From an uncultured Bacillota bacterium (GTDB lineage: Bacteria > Bacillota > Clostridia > Peptostreptococcales > Anaerovoracaceae), in NCBI GenBank assembly GCA_949292945.1, contig CASFAX010000005.1:1-64000 (forward strand): 64,000 bases of DNA, written 5' to 3'. Below are positions 1 to 8,048 of this stretch, piece after piece. Below the pieces are notes generated by a model that saw nothing but the letters and a program-made list of their open reading frames with translations, did not search any database and was not told where the DNA came from. The position numbers and the translations under genes are program-made. Each line of letters opens with the position of its first letter. Position 1 is the first letter of the stretch.

Positions 1-69
1 AGCTGCCTTGACGCCAATTTCATCGGACAGTTCAAGAGCCTGTAGTTTGAATTCCTTATCGTATTGCAT
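1..69 (-). mobile_element. 5' end of an IS3-type transposase OrfA gene, cut by the window edge
   Basis: The minus strand opens with ATG at 69-67 behind a purine-rich AAGGAAGGTGG site and encodes 23 codons (MQYDKEFKLQALELSDEIGV and on). This is the usual N-terminus of an IS3-family OrfA, a helix-turn-helix DNA-binding subunit. The rest of the element lies left of the window, so it is unknown whether it is intact. Family assignment rests on the short N-terminus only. Confidence 0.65.
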
Positions 70-152
70 GTCTCCACCTTCCTTAATGATATATTATCAT
101 CTTTTGGTGGATTTAACGACTGCATTTAAATGATACTACTCCAGAGCCACAT

Positions 153-683
153 ATGTTACTAAAATTCAAGAATTTAGCAATTAGAAATGCAGCAGTTAGC
201 GATGCTAAACAATTAGCCAAATGGTGGAATGATGGTGCGGTTATGGCTCATGCCGGTTTTCCCAATGGTACGGGTCAAACAGAGATGGAAATTGCTAGCA
301 ACCTGAAAAATGATAGCGATAGGCTTCACAGGCGCTTAATTATTGAGGTCGATAAAATTCCTGTGGGCGAAATGAATTATTGTAACAAGGGAAACGCTAC
401 AGCAGAGATAGGGATAAAGATTTGCGAATTTTCGCTGCATGACAAAGGATTGGGGAAAGTATTGCTCAGTATGCTTATATCGACCCTATTTTCTGATTTA
501 GGATATAAACGGATTCTTGTTGATACAAATCTCAATAACAGACGGGCACAACGAGTTTATGAAGAACTTGGCTTTAGAAAGTTGCAGGTTCGCGTGAATT
601 CGTGGAAGAATCAAATAGGGGAGTTACAGTCATCTATTTATTACGAACTGCGTCAGGAGGATTTCATAAATTTCGAAAAATGA
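153..683 (+). CDS. GNAT family N-acetyltransferase
   Basis: A 176-residue protein of normal length for a single-domain GNAT enzyme, which transfers an acetyl group from acetyl-CoA to an amine. The acetyl-CoA loop region is around residues 95-125 (EFSLHDKGLGKVLLSMLI), and the C-terminal part keeps the usual NNRRAQRVYEELGFRK pattern of motif B. The substrate cannot be told. No clear Shine-Dalgarno precedes ATG 153, but the N-terminus reads as a complete family start. It stands alone between a transposase fragment and an alpha/beta hydrolase, in more AT-rich DNA than the rest of the window, which suggests accessory origin. Confidence 0.85.
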   Translation: MLLKFKNLAIRNAAVSDAKQLAKWWNDGAVMAHAGFPNGTGQTEMEIASNLKNDSDRLHRRLIIEVDKIPVGEMNYCNKGNATAEIGIKICEFSLHDKGLGKVLLSMLISTLFSDLGYKRILVDTNLNNRRAQRVYEELGFRKLQVRVNSWKNQIGELQSSIYYELRQEDFINFEK

Positions 684-774
684 TGGGTTGACTGCAACAT
701 TTTTTCAACTTTAGAAGCAGATACTTTGAAGAAAATGTCAATGGAATTAGAGAAATAAACAGGAGTGTACGCCT

Positions 775-1401
775 ATGAAAAACATTTTAATCCACGGCCT
801 GGGACAAAACAGCAGAGACTGGGATACCGTTAAAGACGGACTGGAAGCTAGGGGGATTTCCGCTGCCGCTCCGGATTTGTTTGACCTTGCGAAAGGCAGG
901 GAGTTAGACTATGCCTCAGTATATCAGGCGTTCAGCGAGGTATGCGAGTCCTGTGAAGAAGGACTGAATCTTTGCGGTCTTTCCCTCGGCGGTTTGCTGG
1001 CACTCGATTATGCTATACAGCGTTCGGAGAAAATCAACTCTCTCGTTTTAATAGGAACGCCGTTTCAGATACCGAAGGGATTGCTTAAGTTCCAGAACAT
1101 CGTATTCGGGCTTATGCCAAAGGCGGCATTTCGTAATATGGGCGTAAGCAAAAAAGATTTTACCCGCCTGAGCAAATCCATGGCAAGTCTCGATTTTATG
1201 GAGTCGGCGGCAGTCCTCGATTGCCCGTCTCTCATTCTCTGCGGCGCTAAGGATAAGGCGAATATGGAGAGCGCGAAACAGTATCACGAAGCAATGAGAA
1301 ACAGCAGGTTGGCCATAGTGGAGGATTCCGGACACGAAGTGAACAAGGATAATCCCAATGAGCTAGTTCGGTTTTTGCAGGAATTCTGGGTAGAAAATTA
1401 G
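775..1401 (+). CDS. alpha/beta hydrolase
   Basis: A compact 208-residue alpha/beta hydrolase. The oxyanion region HGLGQN is near residue 8, the nucleophile elbow GLSLGG near residue 68, an acid is in CGAKDKAN near residue 160, and the catalytic His is in DSGHEVN near residue 187. The triad is therefore complete. No signal peptide is visible, so it should be cytoplasmic. AGGAG stands a suitable distance before ATG 775. The substrate is unknown; small carboxylesterases and lactonases share this layout. Confidence 0.85.
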   Translation: MKNILIHGLGQNSRDWDTVKDGLEARGISAAAPDLFDLAKGRELDYASVYQAFSEVCESCEEGLNLCGLSLGGLLALDYAIQRSEKINSLVLIGTPFQIPKGLLKFQNIVFGLMPKAAFRNMGVSKKDFTRLSKSMASLDFMESAAVLDCPSLILCGAKDKANMESAKQYHEAMRNSRLAIVEDSGHEVNKDNPNELVRFLQEFWVEN

Positions 1402-1414
1402 CGATTATAAAATA

Positions 1415-1462
1415 TTGAAGAAATGCACATTTTGGCCTGAAAAAATCTTGAAGAAATGCGCA
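1415..1462 (+). repeat. short direct repeat, two 15-bp units
   Basis: TTGAAGAAATGCACA at 1415-1429 recurs as TTGAAGAAATGCGCA at 1448-1462, 33 bp apart, with one difference. It sits directly before the GNAT pseudogene. No function is evident. Confidence 0.5.
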
Positions 1463-1483
1463 AATCTATACGGAGGCAGAAAA

Positions 1484-1751
1484 ATGAAATATATAGTGGA
1501 TGACAAAAACCTGGACGCAGCAACTTTTATTGCTTTCGCCAATCAGATATGGCAGGGCAGCTACAATGTTGAGAAAACGCAAGATGCACTGTCAAAGACG
1601 GGGTGTGGGCAGCAGATTTTTAAAACTTGCAAAAGATAATACGCCTACTATGCTGTATTTTGGAGCGCAGCCGGGGATAGAAAAGTTTTACGAAAAGAAC
1701 GGCTGCAAAAGAAGTTTACAGTCATACGTTATTGAAAAGGAAAGGTCATAG
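1484..1751 (+). pseudogene. GNAT acetyltransferase remnant with internal deletion and frameshift
   Basis: ATG 1484 follows a CGGAGG site and encodes an N-terminal piece (MKYIVDDKNLDAATFIAF to about residue 40) that then runs out of frame and stops at 1639. In the +1 frame the C-terminal half of the same kind of protein continues to 1751 (GVGSRFLKLAKDN, then FGAQPGIEKFYEKNGC). The two halves meet near 1595-1605. From the usual length of such proteins roughly 50 residues, including the core strands before the acetyl-CoA loop, are missing. It is very unlikely to make an active enzyme. Confidence 0.75.
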
Positions 1752-2092
1752 AGGGTATAAATGTCGGTACAGAGTCATACGGTTTTGAAAAAAGTGAGAT
1801 GATGAATAGATTATACACTGCGGCAGATTCGAGTATGTTCGATATGGAAGGCAAAACTTAGCTGGCAGGTAGAACGTTTTTTCGACTTGGAGGCGGGTTT
1901 GATGCTTTACATCGAACAATTTCGGGTGCGGGCAAGGGTTTAACCATTGATTTGTTCGATTCCGGAAGCGTTTTCGGGTTTTGAGGTCGAAGAAACGTTC
2001 GACCTAAGCGCCAAAACATGGACATGACATCGAACGCTTCCTCTAAAGGGGGTGTGATAACAAATATCGCGTGCCGCGAGGTTTATCCATTC
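1752..2092. other. gene-free, repeat-rich stretch
   Basis: No convincing gene. The stretch holds a 17-bp inverted repeat (1872-1888 against 1984-2000, two G-T mismatches), a perfect 8-bp hairpin AGGTCGAA/TTCGACCT at 1984-2005, a 9-bp pair GGAAGCGTT (1964-1972) and AACGCTTCC (2033-2041), and a direct repeat ACATCGAAC (1909-1917 and 2027-2035). It may be a decayed element or a structured leader. Confidence 0.5.
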
Positions 2093-2121
2093 TGTACTTT
2101 CCCAAAGCATTTTGATATAAT
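2093..2121 (+). promoter_or_regulatory. extended -10 promoter of the two-component operon
   Basis: TATAAT at 2116-2121 is preceded by TG at 2113-2114, an extended -10. The -35 region (TGTACT, 2093-2098, 17-bp spacer) is poor. Transcription would begin near 2128, which favours ATG 2151 over ATG 2133 for the regulator. Confidence 0.6.
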
Positions 2122-2150
2122 GACGGGAGAAAATGAAGAGGTTGGTGAGG

Positions 2151-2813
2151 ATGCATACTATTTTCATTCTTGAAGACGACAGGGAACTGAGGGAGAGCAT
2201 AAGGCAGGCGCTGGAGGAGGCGAGCTACCGGGTTTTTGCTGCGTCTTCCGTCCAGGAGGGCAAAGATATTGCAGAAAAAAACACCTTTGACCTGGCTGTT
2301 TTAGATGTCAATCTGCCGGACGGAGATGGATTTGACTTTTGCCGATGGCTGCGTCAGAAGTCTGGCGCACCGGTGCTGTTTTTGTCGGCTAGGGATTTAG
2401 AAGAAGATCAGCTGGCAGGGTATGAAGCGGGAGCGGAAGACTACGTGACAAAGCCTTTTTCCATGAAAGTCCTCCGGAAAAAGATTTCACTTATTCTCGT
2501 GAGAGAGGGCAAGGAAAAAGCCATCTACGACGACGGATACCTTCGCATCGATATGGATAGGGGCACGGCAGAAAGAAACGGCCAGAGCTTTCAGCTTACG
2601 CCTACCGAGCAGCGGATAGTTAAAAAATTCATCGAAAACCGGGGACGGCTTCTGACTTACCAGTCCATGCTGGATGCCCTCTGGGACGAAGGAGCTCAGC
2701 TCCTTGATAAGCATGGGCTGGCGGTTAACATCGGCAGGCTGCGCAGGAAACTGGAAGACGAAGAACATACGTATATCACCAACGTTTACGGGATGGGATA
2801 CCTATGGAAATGA
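2151..2813 (+). CDS. OmpR/PhoB-type response regulator
   Basis: A 220-residue regulator: receiver domain at residues 1-115 with acidic pocket EDD at 8-10, phosphoacceptor D52 (LDVNLPDGDG) and K101 in TKPF, then a winged-helix DNA-binding domain to the end (RLRRKLEDE...YGMGYLWK). ATG 2151 is chosen because GAGGT lies 8 nt upstream and the promoter is too close to ATG 2133, which would add six residues. It overlaps the kinase gene by 10 bp. The following ABC transporter genes and the TGTGA boxes upstream of them suggest that it controls the transporter. Confidence 0.92.
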   Translation: MHTIFILEDDRELRESIRQALEEASYRVFAASSVQEGKDIAEKNTFDLAVLDVNLPDGDGFDFCRWLRQKSGAPVLFLSARDLEEDQLAGYEAGAEDYVTKPFSMKVLRKKISLILVREGKEKAIYDDGYLRIDMDRGTAERNGQSFQLTPTEQRIVKKFIENRGRLLTYQSMLDALWDEGAQLLDKHGLAVNIGRLRRKLEDEEHTYITNVYGMGYLWK

Positions 2814-3730
2814 ATATGTGGCTTTGGGTCGTAGTGCTTGCCCTTGCAGCTGCTATCATCTGGTTGCTTTTGCGGCAGAGGCGGCTCAAAAAAGACATAT
2901 ATGAATACACGGACAGGCTGGAGCAGCTGCTGGACGATATGCTGAAGGAAAAACCGGTTCCCGCAGAGACAACAGGGGACGATCTTCTGGGGAAGATTCA
3001 GAGCAGGCTGAAGCGGCTTTCCGATATGTACGGCCATGAGAACCTGGAAATCAGTGAAGAAAAGGAACGGCTGAAGGAGCTTGTTTCTGATATATCCCAT
3101 CAGGCCAGAACGCCGATGACCAATATCCGCCTGTACATAGAAAAGCTGGAAGAGGAATGTGAAGACGGGCAGAGGATGGACGTTTTGCAGAAGATGGACG
3201 GACAGGTCGATAAGCTGGACTTTCTCTTTCAGAGCATGATAAAGATGTCCAGGCTGGAGACAGGCACCATCAGGATACAGAAGGCGGATGCACCGGTATC
3301 CGAGACTCTGGCAGATGCCATCAGCGCAGTTATACCGAAAGCTGAGAAAAAGCAGATTGATATTTCCGTGGATTACGACGATAGGCTGAAGGTCTGCCAT
3401 GACAGGAAATGGACAGCTGAAGCCGTTTATAACCTTCTTGATAACGCTGTGAAATATACGCCGGAAGGGGGCAGCATAAGGATTACGGTAAAGAAGGGAG
3501 TTACCTTTGTTCAGATTACCGTCAGCGATACCGGCAAAGGCATTGCCGTTGAAAGGCAGGGTGCGGTCTTTGAAAGATTCTACCGGGAGCCGGAGGTGCA
3601 CGATGAGGAAGGCATCGGCATAGGCCTTTACCTGGCGAGAAAAATCATACAGCTTCAGGGCGGATATATGGAGCTTCAGTCGGAGGCAGGAAAGGGCAGC
3701 GCCTTTACCATAAATCTGCCGGCAGAATAG
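2804..3730 (+). CDS. sensor histidine kinase, short, one membrane helix
   Basis: A 308-residue kinase with one N-terminal membrane segment (about residues 5-23), a charged linker, a dimerisation helix with phosphorylated H99 (DISHQARTPM), and an ATPase domain with N box (NLLDNAVKYTPEGG), G1 (SDTGKGI) and G2 (GIGIGLYLARKI). There is no extracellular sensor domain. This resembles kinases that rely on a partner ABC transporter for sensing, although BceS-type kinases usually have two helices. The stop codon is followed by a small hairpin with a T tract. Confidence 0.92.
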   Translation: MEMNMWLWVVVLALAAAIIWLLLRQRRLKKDIYEYTDRLEQLLDDMLKEKPVPAETTGDDLLGKIQSRLKRLSDMYGHENLEISEEKERLKELVSDISHQARTPMTNIRLYIEKLEEECEDGQRMDVLQKMDGQVDKLDFLFQSMIKMSRLETGTIRIQKADAPVSETLADAISAVIPKAEKKQIDISVDYDDRLKVCHDRKWTAEAVYNLLDNAVKYTPEGGSIRITVKKGVTFVQITVSDTGKGIAVERQGAVFERFYREPEVHDEEGIGIGLYLARKIIQLQGGYMELQSEAGKGSAFTINLPAE

Positions 3731-3736
3731 AGAAAG

Positions 3737-3756
3737 TCACAGTTTTGTGATTTTTT
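3737..3756 (+). terminator. small hairpin with T tract after the kinase gene
   Basis: TCACA (3737-3741) pairs with TGTGA (3746-3750) across a 4-nt loop, followed by six T. The stem is short, so termination would be partial. The same TGTGA word may also be a regulator half-site. Confidence 0.5.
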
Positions 3757-3799
3757 CTTTTTGTGACAGGTCTGTGACTTTTCTAGCTTACGATATAAC
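3746..3799 (+). promoter_or_regulatory. ABC transporter promoter with TGTGA boxes
   Basis: TGTGA occurs at 3746-3750, 3762-3766 and 3773-3777. The last two are 11 bp apart, one helical turn, as in OmpR-family direct-repeat sites. A -10 like TATAAC at 3794-3799 follows, and the last box overlaps the -35 zone. This fits activation of the transporter by the adjacent regulator; that link is inferred. Confidence 0.55.
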
Positions 3800-3816
3800 T
3801 GTCAGGAGGTAAGACC

Positions 3817-4512
3817 ATGGAAAAGACAATCGTAAGGACAGAAGGATTAAAGAAGTATTATCCGGCCTGCGGCACGGTAGTAAAAGCCCTCGACGGTGTA
3901 AACTTGGAAATCCGGGAGCGGGAATTCGTTTCCGTAATCGGAAAGTCAGGCAGCGGCAAAAGTACGCTTCTTCACATGCTGGGCGGCCTTGATGTTCCGA
4001 CGGAAGGCCGGGTTATCGTGGACGGGGAAGATCTTTCAAAGATGAACGATGAGCAGCTCGCCGTTTTTCGCAGGCGAAAAGCCGGCTTTATCTTTCAGCA
4101 GTATAATCTGATTCCGGATCTGAGTGTCTACGACAATATCACCCTTCCCCAGGAGCTTGACGGTGCGGTTATAGACAGAGACCTGATAGACGATCTGCTG
4201 AAAGTTCTCGGCATAGAGGAAAAGAAGGCCATGCTGCCGTCCATGCTTTCAGGCGGTCAGCAGCAGAGGGTAGCCATTGCAAGAGCTCTTGCAATGAAGC
4301 CTGCCATCATTCTGGCCGATGAACCGACGGGAAACCTTGACACGGCGGCAAGTCACGATGTAATCGGTCTTATCAAGGTTCTTGCGGCAAGGTATCAGCA
4401 GACGGTCATTCTCGTCACCCACGATCAGGACATCGCCCAGCTTGGTGACCGTATCATACAGATGGGCGACGGCAAGGTGCTGAGAGGAAGTGATTTCCAT
4501 GCTGCAAAATAA
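3817..4512 (+). CDS. ABC transporter ATP-binding protein (MacB/Bce-like)
   Basis: A 231-residue ATPase with Walker A GKSGSGKST at 42-50, the Q-loop FQQYN, signature LSGGQQQRVAIARALA, Walker B IILADEPTGNLDT and switch His in VTHD. This subfamily energises FtsX-type permeases that export or strip peptides and lipoproteins from the membrane. AGGAGGT precedes ATG 3817. It overlaps the permease gene and follows a two-component system, the typical setting of peptide-antibiotic detoxification modules. The substrate is not known. Confidence 0.93.
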   Translation: MEKTIVRTEGLKKYYPACGTVVKALDGVNLEIREREFVSVIGKSGSGKSTLLHMLGGLDVPTEGRVIVDGEDLSKMNDEQLAVFRRRKAGFIFQQYNLIPDLSVYDNITLPQELDGAVIDRDLIDDLLKVLGIEEKKAMLPSMLSGGQQQRVAIARALAMKPAIILADEPTGNLDTAASHDVIGLIKVLAARYQQTVILVTHDQDIAQLGDRIIQMGDGKVLRGSDFHAAK

Positions 4513-7003
4513 CAATCAGGCGATCATCGGAAAACTTGCGGAAAACGGCATCAGACGTGAAAAAGGAAAATTTGCCGTTCTGCTCTTCTCCGTCATACTG
4601 GCTTCATTTCTCCTATTCAGCGTATTTACTGCCGGAGAGACATGGCTGAAACTGAGCCGCCTTCAGAACACCCGGCTTTACGGTGCGGAGTATGATATAG
4701 TGCTGGCAAACGGATTTACAAAGGAGCAGCGTGAGTTTCTTCTGGAAAACGACAAAGTGGAATCCGTGGGAATACAGACTTATGCCGGATATATACGCGG
4801 CACGGAACTCGACGAGACGGCGGATACGGGACTTCTGTGGTGTGACGAAACTTTCTGGGAAAAGCAGCAGCTTCCCGCAAGAACCGATTTTAGAGGACAT
4901 TACCCACAAAAGTACGACGAACTTCTGGTGACGGAGGACGCCCTTGAAAAGTGCGGTCTCAAAGGACACGACGTCGGAGACTCCTTTACTATGACGTACG
5001 AGGACAACCGCGGCGTGCACAGCGGGAACTTTGTCATCAGCGGAATCTGGGATGGATTTGGGGACACATCCCCCGTATATGTTTCCAGGGAGTTCTTTGA
5101 AAAGGCGGGCTATGACCTGTCTGCGCAAGGGTCCCTTTGCATCAAACTCAGCAGCAACTTCGTTCTGCCCCGGACTATAGACAAAATCGAAGCCGGACTT
5201 AGCCTGTCGGACAGGCAGTCCTTTCAGCCTATGGGATATATAGAAAATTCGTGGAAGGTGCTTTTAGGCATCATAGGCCTATGCCTTATTATAGTTTTGA
5301 GCGCATACCTTCTTATCTACAATATCCTCTACATTTCAGTAGCAGGAAGAGTCAGGTACTACGGCCTTCTGCAGGCCCTCGGCATGACGAAAAAGCAGCT
5401 TAAGGCCTATGTCAGCCGGCAGATGAAGTGGATTGCCATAGCCGGCACGGGGGCAGGAATCCTCATTGGCGCAGCAGGTATATGGCTTATACTTCCGCAC
5501 GTACTTTCAGCCCTTGGAATCGCGGTGGAAAATATACGGTTTAGCTTTTCTCCTGCCGTTTTTCTCATTACAGTATTCGCCTCCATAGGGGCTGTACTGT
5601 GCGGAATGAGAACGCCCCTTTTAATGGCCTGCCGCATTACACCTCAGGAGGCCTGCGGCTACCGGCCGGAGAAAGAGGTTGCATCAGGTAAGGAAAGACC
5701 CGCAAGGAGAAGGACAAAGGGTATAAAGTCACATAGAAAAAGCTTTTACTTTTCTATGGCATGGATGCAGATTCGCAAAAACAAAAAACGTTCAGCTGTT
5801 GTCTTCCTTTCTCTGGCTCTCAGCTTATCGGTGTTTTACTGCATGACCACGATTATTCAAAGTCAGGGAGAGAGAACGGTGGCGGACAATTATCTGGATA
5901 GCGACTTGACGGTCAGAAACGATACGACCACGGAGGAAATTGATTCTCTGAAACCGGCGCTTACGAGGAAAACCGTACGGGAAATCAGCGGTCTGGAAGG
6001 GGTTAAAGAAGTGCACGTTATGGAAGGCGTGCCGGTGACCGTTCTTTCGGAGCCGTTTATGAAAAAATATATAAGAGGCTATACGGACTACGTTCCATAC
6101 ACCTCGTACGAAGAAGAGCGTGAAAAGTATGAAGCTGAGCCGCAGACCTGGTACGGTATGCTGAAAGGAATCGATGAGGATGAGTTTTCCTACCTTAATT
6201 CCACTCTCGGTGATAAGGTAAATTCCGAGGACTTCCTGACAGGTAAAACGGCAGTAATGCTCTATCCGGGGTTTAATCTTCCGGAAGAGGACTGGCAAAA
6301 TGAGCAGGTAGAGATAGAAGCAGAAGGAAAGACCTTGGATATGACTGTAAGCGCTGTCACCTACGAGCCTTATTACGGCGGCACCAGGAACCTGGGGCCG
6401 ACGCTGATAGTAAGCAGGAGCATTTTGCAGGAAATCTCACAGGATCCTGTAATCCTGGGAATGAATATCCGCTATGCTGAAGGTTTTGAAAAAGAAACGG
6501 AAGAGAAAATCATGACGATCCTTTCGGACAGCCCATATTACGATGATTTCTACATGGACTCAAAGCTGGAAAACATGAAACAGGTTCAGGCCTCCCAGGA
6601 AGATATGATGCAGGTGGGAATAGCTATTTCCCTTCTTCTTCTGCTGGTGGGCATCCTGAATTACGTAAACACCATGACCTGCAATATACAAAGCAGAAGG
6701 CTCACCATAGCCATCATGGAAAGCCTGGGCATGTCCGGAAAGCAGACGAGAAAGCTTCTCATGGGGGAAGGACTGCTCTACGGTGCAGGCGCTGTTCTGA
6801 TTACGGCAACTTTAGGTACGATGGTAACATATGGTTGCTTTCAGGCTATGAACTACATGGGAGCGCCGTTCAGCCTGCCGGTTATGCGGCTACTGGTCGC
6901 GACCCTTCTGGTGCTGGTAATCTGCGCTGCCGTGCCCGTTCTCATCCACGATAAAATGGTAAAGGAAAAATCTCCTGTTGAGCGGCTAAGAGAGTTTGAA
7001 TAG
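4499..7003 (+). CDS. ABC transporter permease, FtsX domain type
   Basis: An 834-residue membrane protein with an N-terminal helix (about 20-40), a long extracellular domain, three helices at about 250-375, a second start-like helix near 430, another extracellular domain, and three helices at about 660-825. This is a duplicated FtsX/MacB layout with both halves in one chain. ATG 4499 is chosen over GTG 4490 because AGAGGAAG lies 8 nt upstream. The start lies inside the ATPase gene. The middle extracellular domain is not the large Bce-type ECD that I can recognise with certainty, so Bce-like is a tentative label. Confidence 0.9.
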   Translation: MLQNNNQAIIGKLAENGIRREKGKFAVLLFSVILASFLLFSVFTAGETWLKLSRLQNTRLYGAEYDIVLANGFTKEQREFLLENDKVESVGIQTYAGYIRGTELDETADTGLLWCDETFWEKQQLPARTDFRGHYPQKYDELLVTEDALEKCGLKGHDVGDSFTMTYEDNRGVHSGNFVISGIWDGFGDTSPVYVSREFFEKAGYDLSAQGSLCIKLSSNFVLPRTIDKIEAGLSLSDRQSFQPMGYIENSWKVLLGIIGLCLIIVLSAYLLIYNILYISVAGRVRYYGLLQALGMTKKQLKAYVSRQMKWIAIAGTGAGILIGAAGIWLILPHVLSALGIAVENIRFSFSPAVFLITVFASIGAVLCGMRTPLLMACRITPQEACGYRPEKEVASGKERPARRRTKGIKSHRKSFYFSMAWMQIRKNKKRSAVVFLSLALSLSVFYCMTTIIQSQGERTVADNYLDSDLTVRNDTTTEEIDSLKPALTRKTVREISGLEGVKEVHVMEGVPVTVLSEPFMKKYIRGYTDYVPYTSYEEEREKYEAEPQTWYGMLKGIDEDEFSYLNSTLGDKVNSEDFLTGKTAVMLYPGFNLPEEDWQNEQVEIEAEGKTLDMTVSAVTYEPYYGGTRNLGPTLIVSRSILQEISQDPVILGMNIRYAEGFEKETEEKIMTILSDSPYYDDFYMDSKLENMKQVQASQEDMMQVGIAISLLLLLVGILNYVNTMTCNIQSRRLTIAIMESLGMSGKQTRKLLMGEGLLYGAGAVLITATLGTMVTYGCFQAMNYMGAPFSLPVMRLLVATLLVLVICAAVPVLIHDKMVKEKSPVERLREFE

Positions 7004-7049
7004 AAGGGCAGGGGATGAGCCGTACCTATTTCACGTCATCAAAGTGGGC

Positions 7050-7208
7050 CGTACTCGGAAATTCATAAAATATCCGAAAGGACGAGCACGAATATGCTAC
7101 TAACAGGCAGCAAATCGACAAAATAGTACCACCTGAACCGAGGTCTTCCCTCTACAGGTGGTACTATTTGCTATAAGAGCCTTGAAATCCGAGTTTTTTC
7201 GTACTCGT
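7050..7208 (+). repeat. palindromic intergenic repeat, copy A
   Basis: This gap element shares five blocks at identical offsets with a second copy at 33851-34009: CGTACTCGGA (offset 0), ACGAGYAC (32), AAAATAGTACCA (70), GGTACT (110) and CGTRCTCGT (150). The inner 127 bp (7082-7208) is bounded by near-perfect inverted ends ACGAGCACG/CGTACTCGT. Its centre holds a perfect 15-bp stem, AAATAGTACCACCTG (7121-7135) with CAGGTGGTACTATTT (7155-7169). No coding potential is evident. It looks like a small non-autonomous palindromic element. Confidence 0.65.
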
Positions 7209-7339
7209 GAATTACTGAAAAGCGTAAGTATCCGAGCATGCCGCTATTTTGTACACTCCGTCGTTACGAGCACGCCGCCACAAGGCCACGTGACCATTGC
7301 GCAGCCTGCGCATTTTGCGGCAAATAAGCCTGGATTTCG

Positions 7340-7456
7340 GGTTAGTATTTCTGACCGGAAAATTTAGTATTTGTGTTACTTTACTGTTGACTTTCCTGAA
7401 AAAGCGTATATAATGGTTCATGCGAAGGTTTAGAAATACTAAACCGATTGTTTAGA
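7340..7456 (+). promoter_or_regulatory. operator array for the XRE-cupin regulator
   Basis: Repeated sites of the form TTTAG-N5-CTAAA flank the promoter: GGTTAG-TATTT-CTGACC at 7340-7356, a half-like TTTAGTATTTGTG at 7363-7375, a perfect dyad GGTTTAG-AAATA-CTAAACC at 7427-7445, and a half-site TTTAG at 7451-7455. The dyad lies just after the predicted transcription start, so binding would repress. The likely ligand protein is the regulator encoded at 7495. Confidence 0.6.
7387..7414 (+). promoter_or_regulatory. promoter of the regulator/pot operon
   Basis: TTGACT at 7387-7392 and TATAAT at 7409-7414 with a 16-bp spacer, a good vegetative promoter. Transcription would start near 7421, immediately before the perfect dyad. 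Confidence 0.75.
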
Positions 7457-7494
7457 TAATATGTCATACTCGAACAGCGGGAGAGGGTGAGAGA

Positions 7495-8034
7495 ATGGGC
7501 ATTGACATAGGAAGCAGAATTAAGGATCTGAGGGTCGCTAACGGCCTCACTCAGGAAGAACTGGCGGACAGAACGGAGCTTTCCAAGGGATTCATTTCAC
7601 AGCTGGAAAGGGACCTCACTTCTCCGTCAATTTCTACGTTAGAGGACATTTTGCAGTGCCTCGGCGTCACCATAGCTGAGTTTTTTGCGGAAGGAAGAGA
7701 CGAACAGCTGGTGTTCGGAGAGGACGACTATTTTGAGAAAGAGGATGCAGACCTTAAGAATAAGGTGGAATGGATAATCCCCAACGCGCAGAAGAACATG
7801 ATGGAGCCTATAAGGCTTACCCTGGAAAAGGGCGGTTCCACCTATCCGGACACGCCTCACGAGGGCGAGGAGTTCGGCTTTGTACTTAAAGGGGAGATAA
7901 CCCTTCACGTAGGAAAGAAGACGTACCAGGCGAAGGCCGGGGAGTCCTTTTACTATCAGTCCGGCGGACAGCACTACATTTCCTCTGAGAACGGCGCTGA
8001 AGTTATCTGGGTCAGCACGCCGCCGAGTTTTTAG
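7495..8034 (+). CDS. XRE-family regulator with C-terminal cupin
   Basis: A 179-residue protein with a helix-turn-helix at residues 6-60 (GLTQEELADRTELSKGFISQ) and a cupin sensor at about 105-176 (PHEGEEFGFVLKGEITLHVG). Such HTH-cupin proteins (PuuR-like) often control polyamine uptake or breakdown genes next to them. Here potABCD follows 14 bp downstream and in the same direction. The repeated TTTAG dyads upstream suggest autoregulation of the whole operon. That the cupin binds a polyamine is inferred from context. Confidence 0.9.
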   Translation: MGIDIGSRIKDLRVANGLTQEELADRTELSKGFISQLERDLTSPSISTLEDILQCLGVTIAEFFAEGRDEQLVFGEDDYFEKEDADLKNKVEWIIPNAQKNMMEPIRLTLEKGGSTYPDTPHEGEEFGFVLKGEITLHVGKKTYQAKAGESFYYQSGGQHYISSENGAEVIWVSTPPSF

Positions 8035-8048
8035 GAAGGAGAAGGCAG

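Noticed and set aside
1988..2001. A LexA-box-like sequence CGAAGAAACGTTCG
   Set aside because: It has one mismatch but is fully contained in a longer hairpin AGGTCGAA/TTCGACCT, and no SOS gene follows.
2786..3601. A 271-codon minus-strand frame opposite the histidine kinase
   Set aside because: It mirrors the codon structure of the kinase gene, which has all H, N and G boxes; no start signal or family features.
7158..7367. A 69-codon frame in the gap before the XRE-cupin gene
   Set aside because: It starts inside the palindromic repeat and ends in the operator region; no ribosome site.
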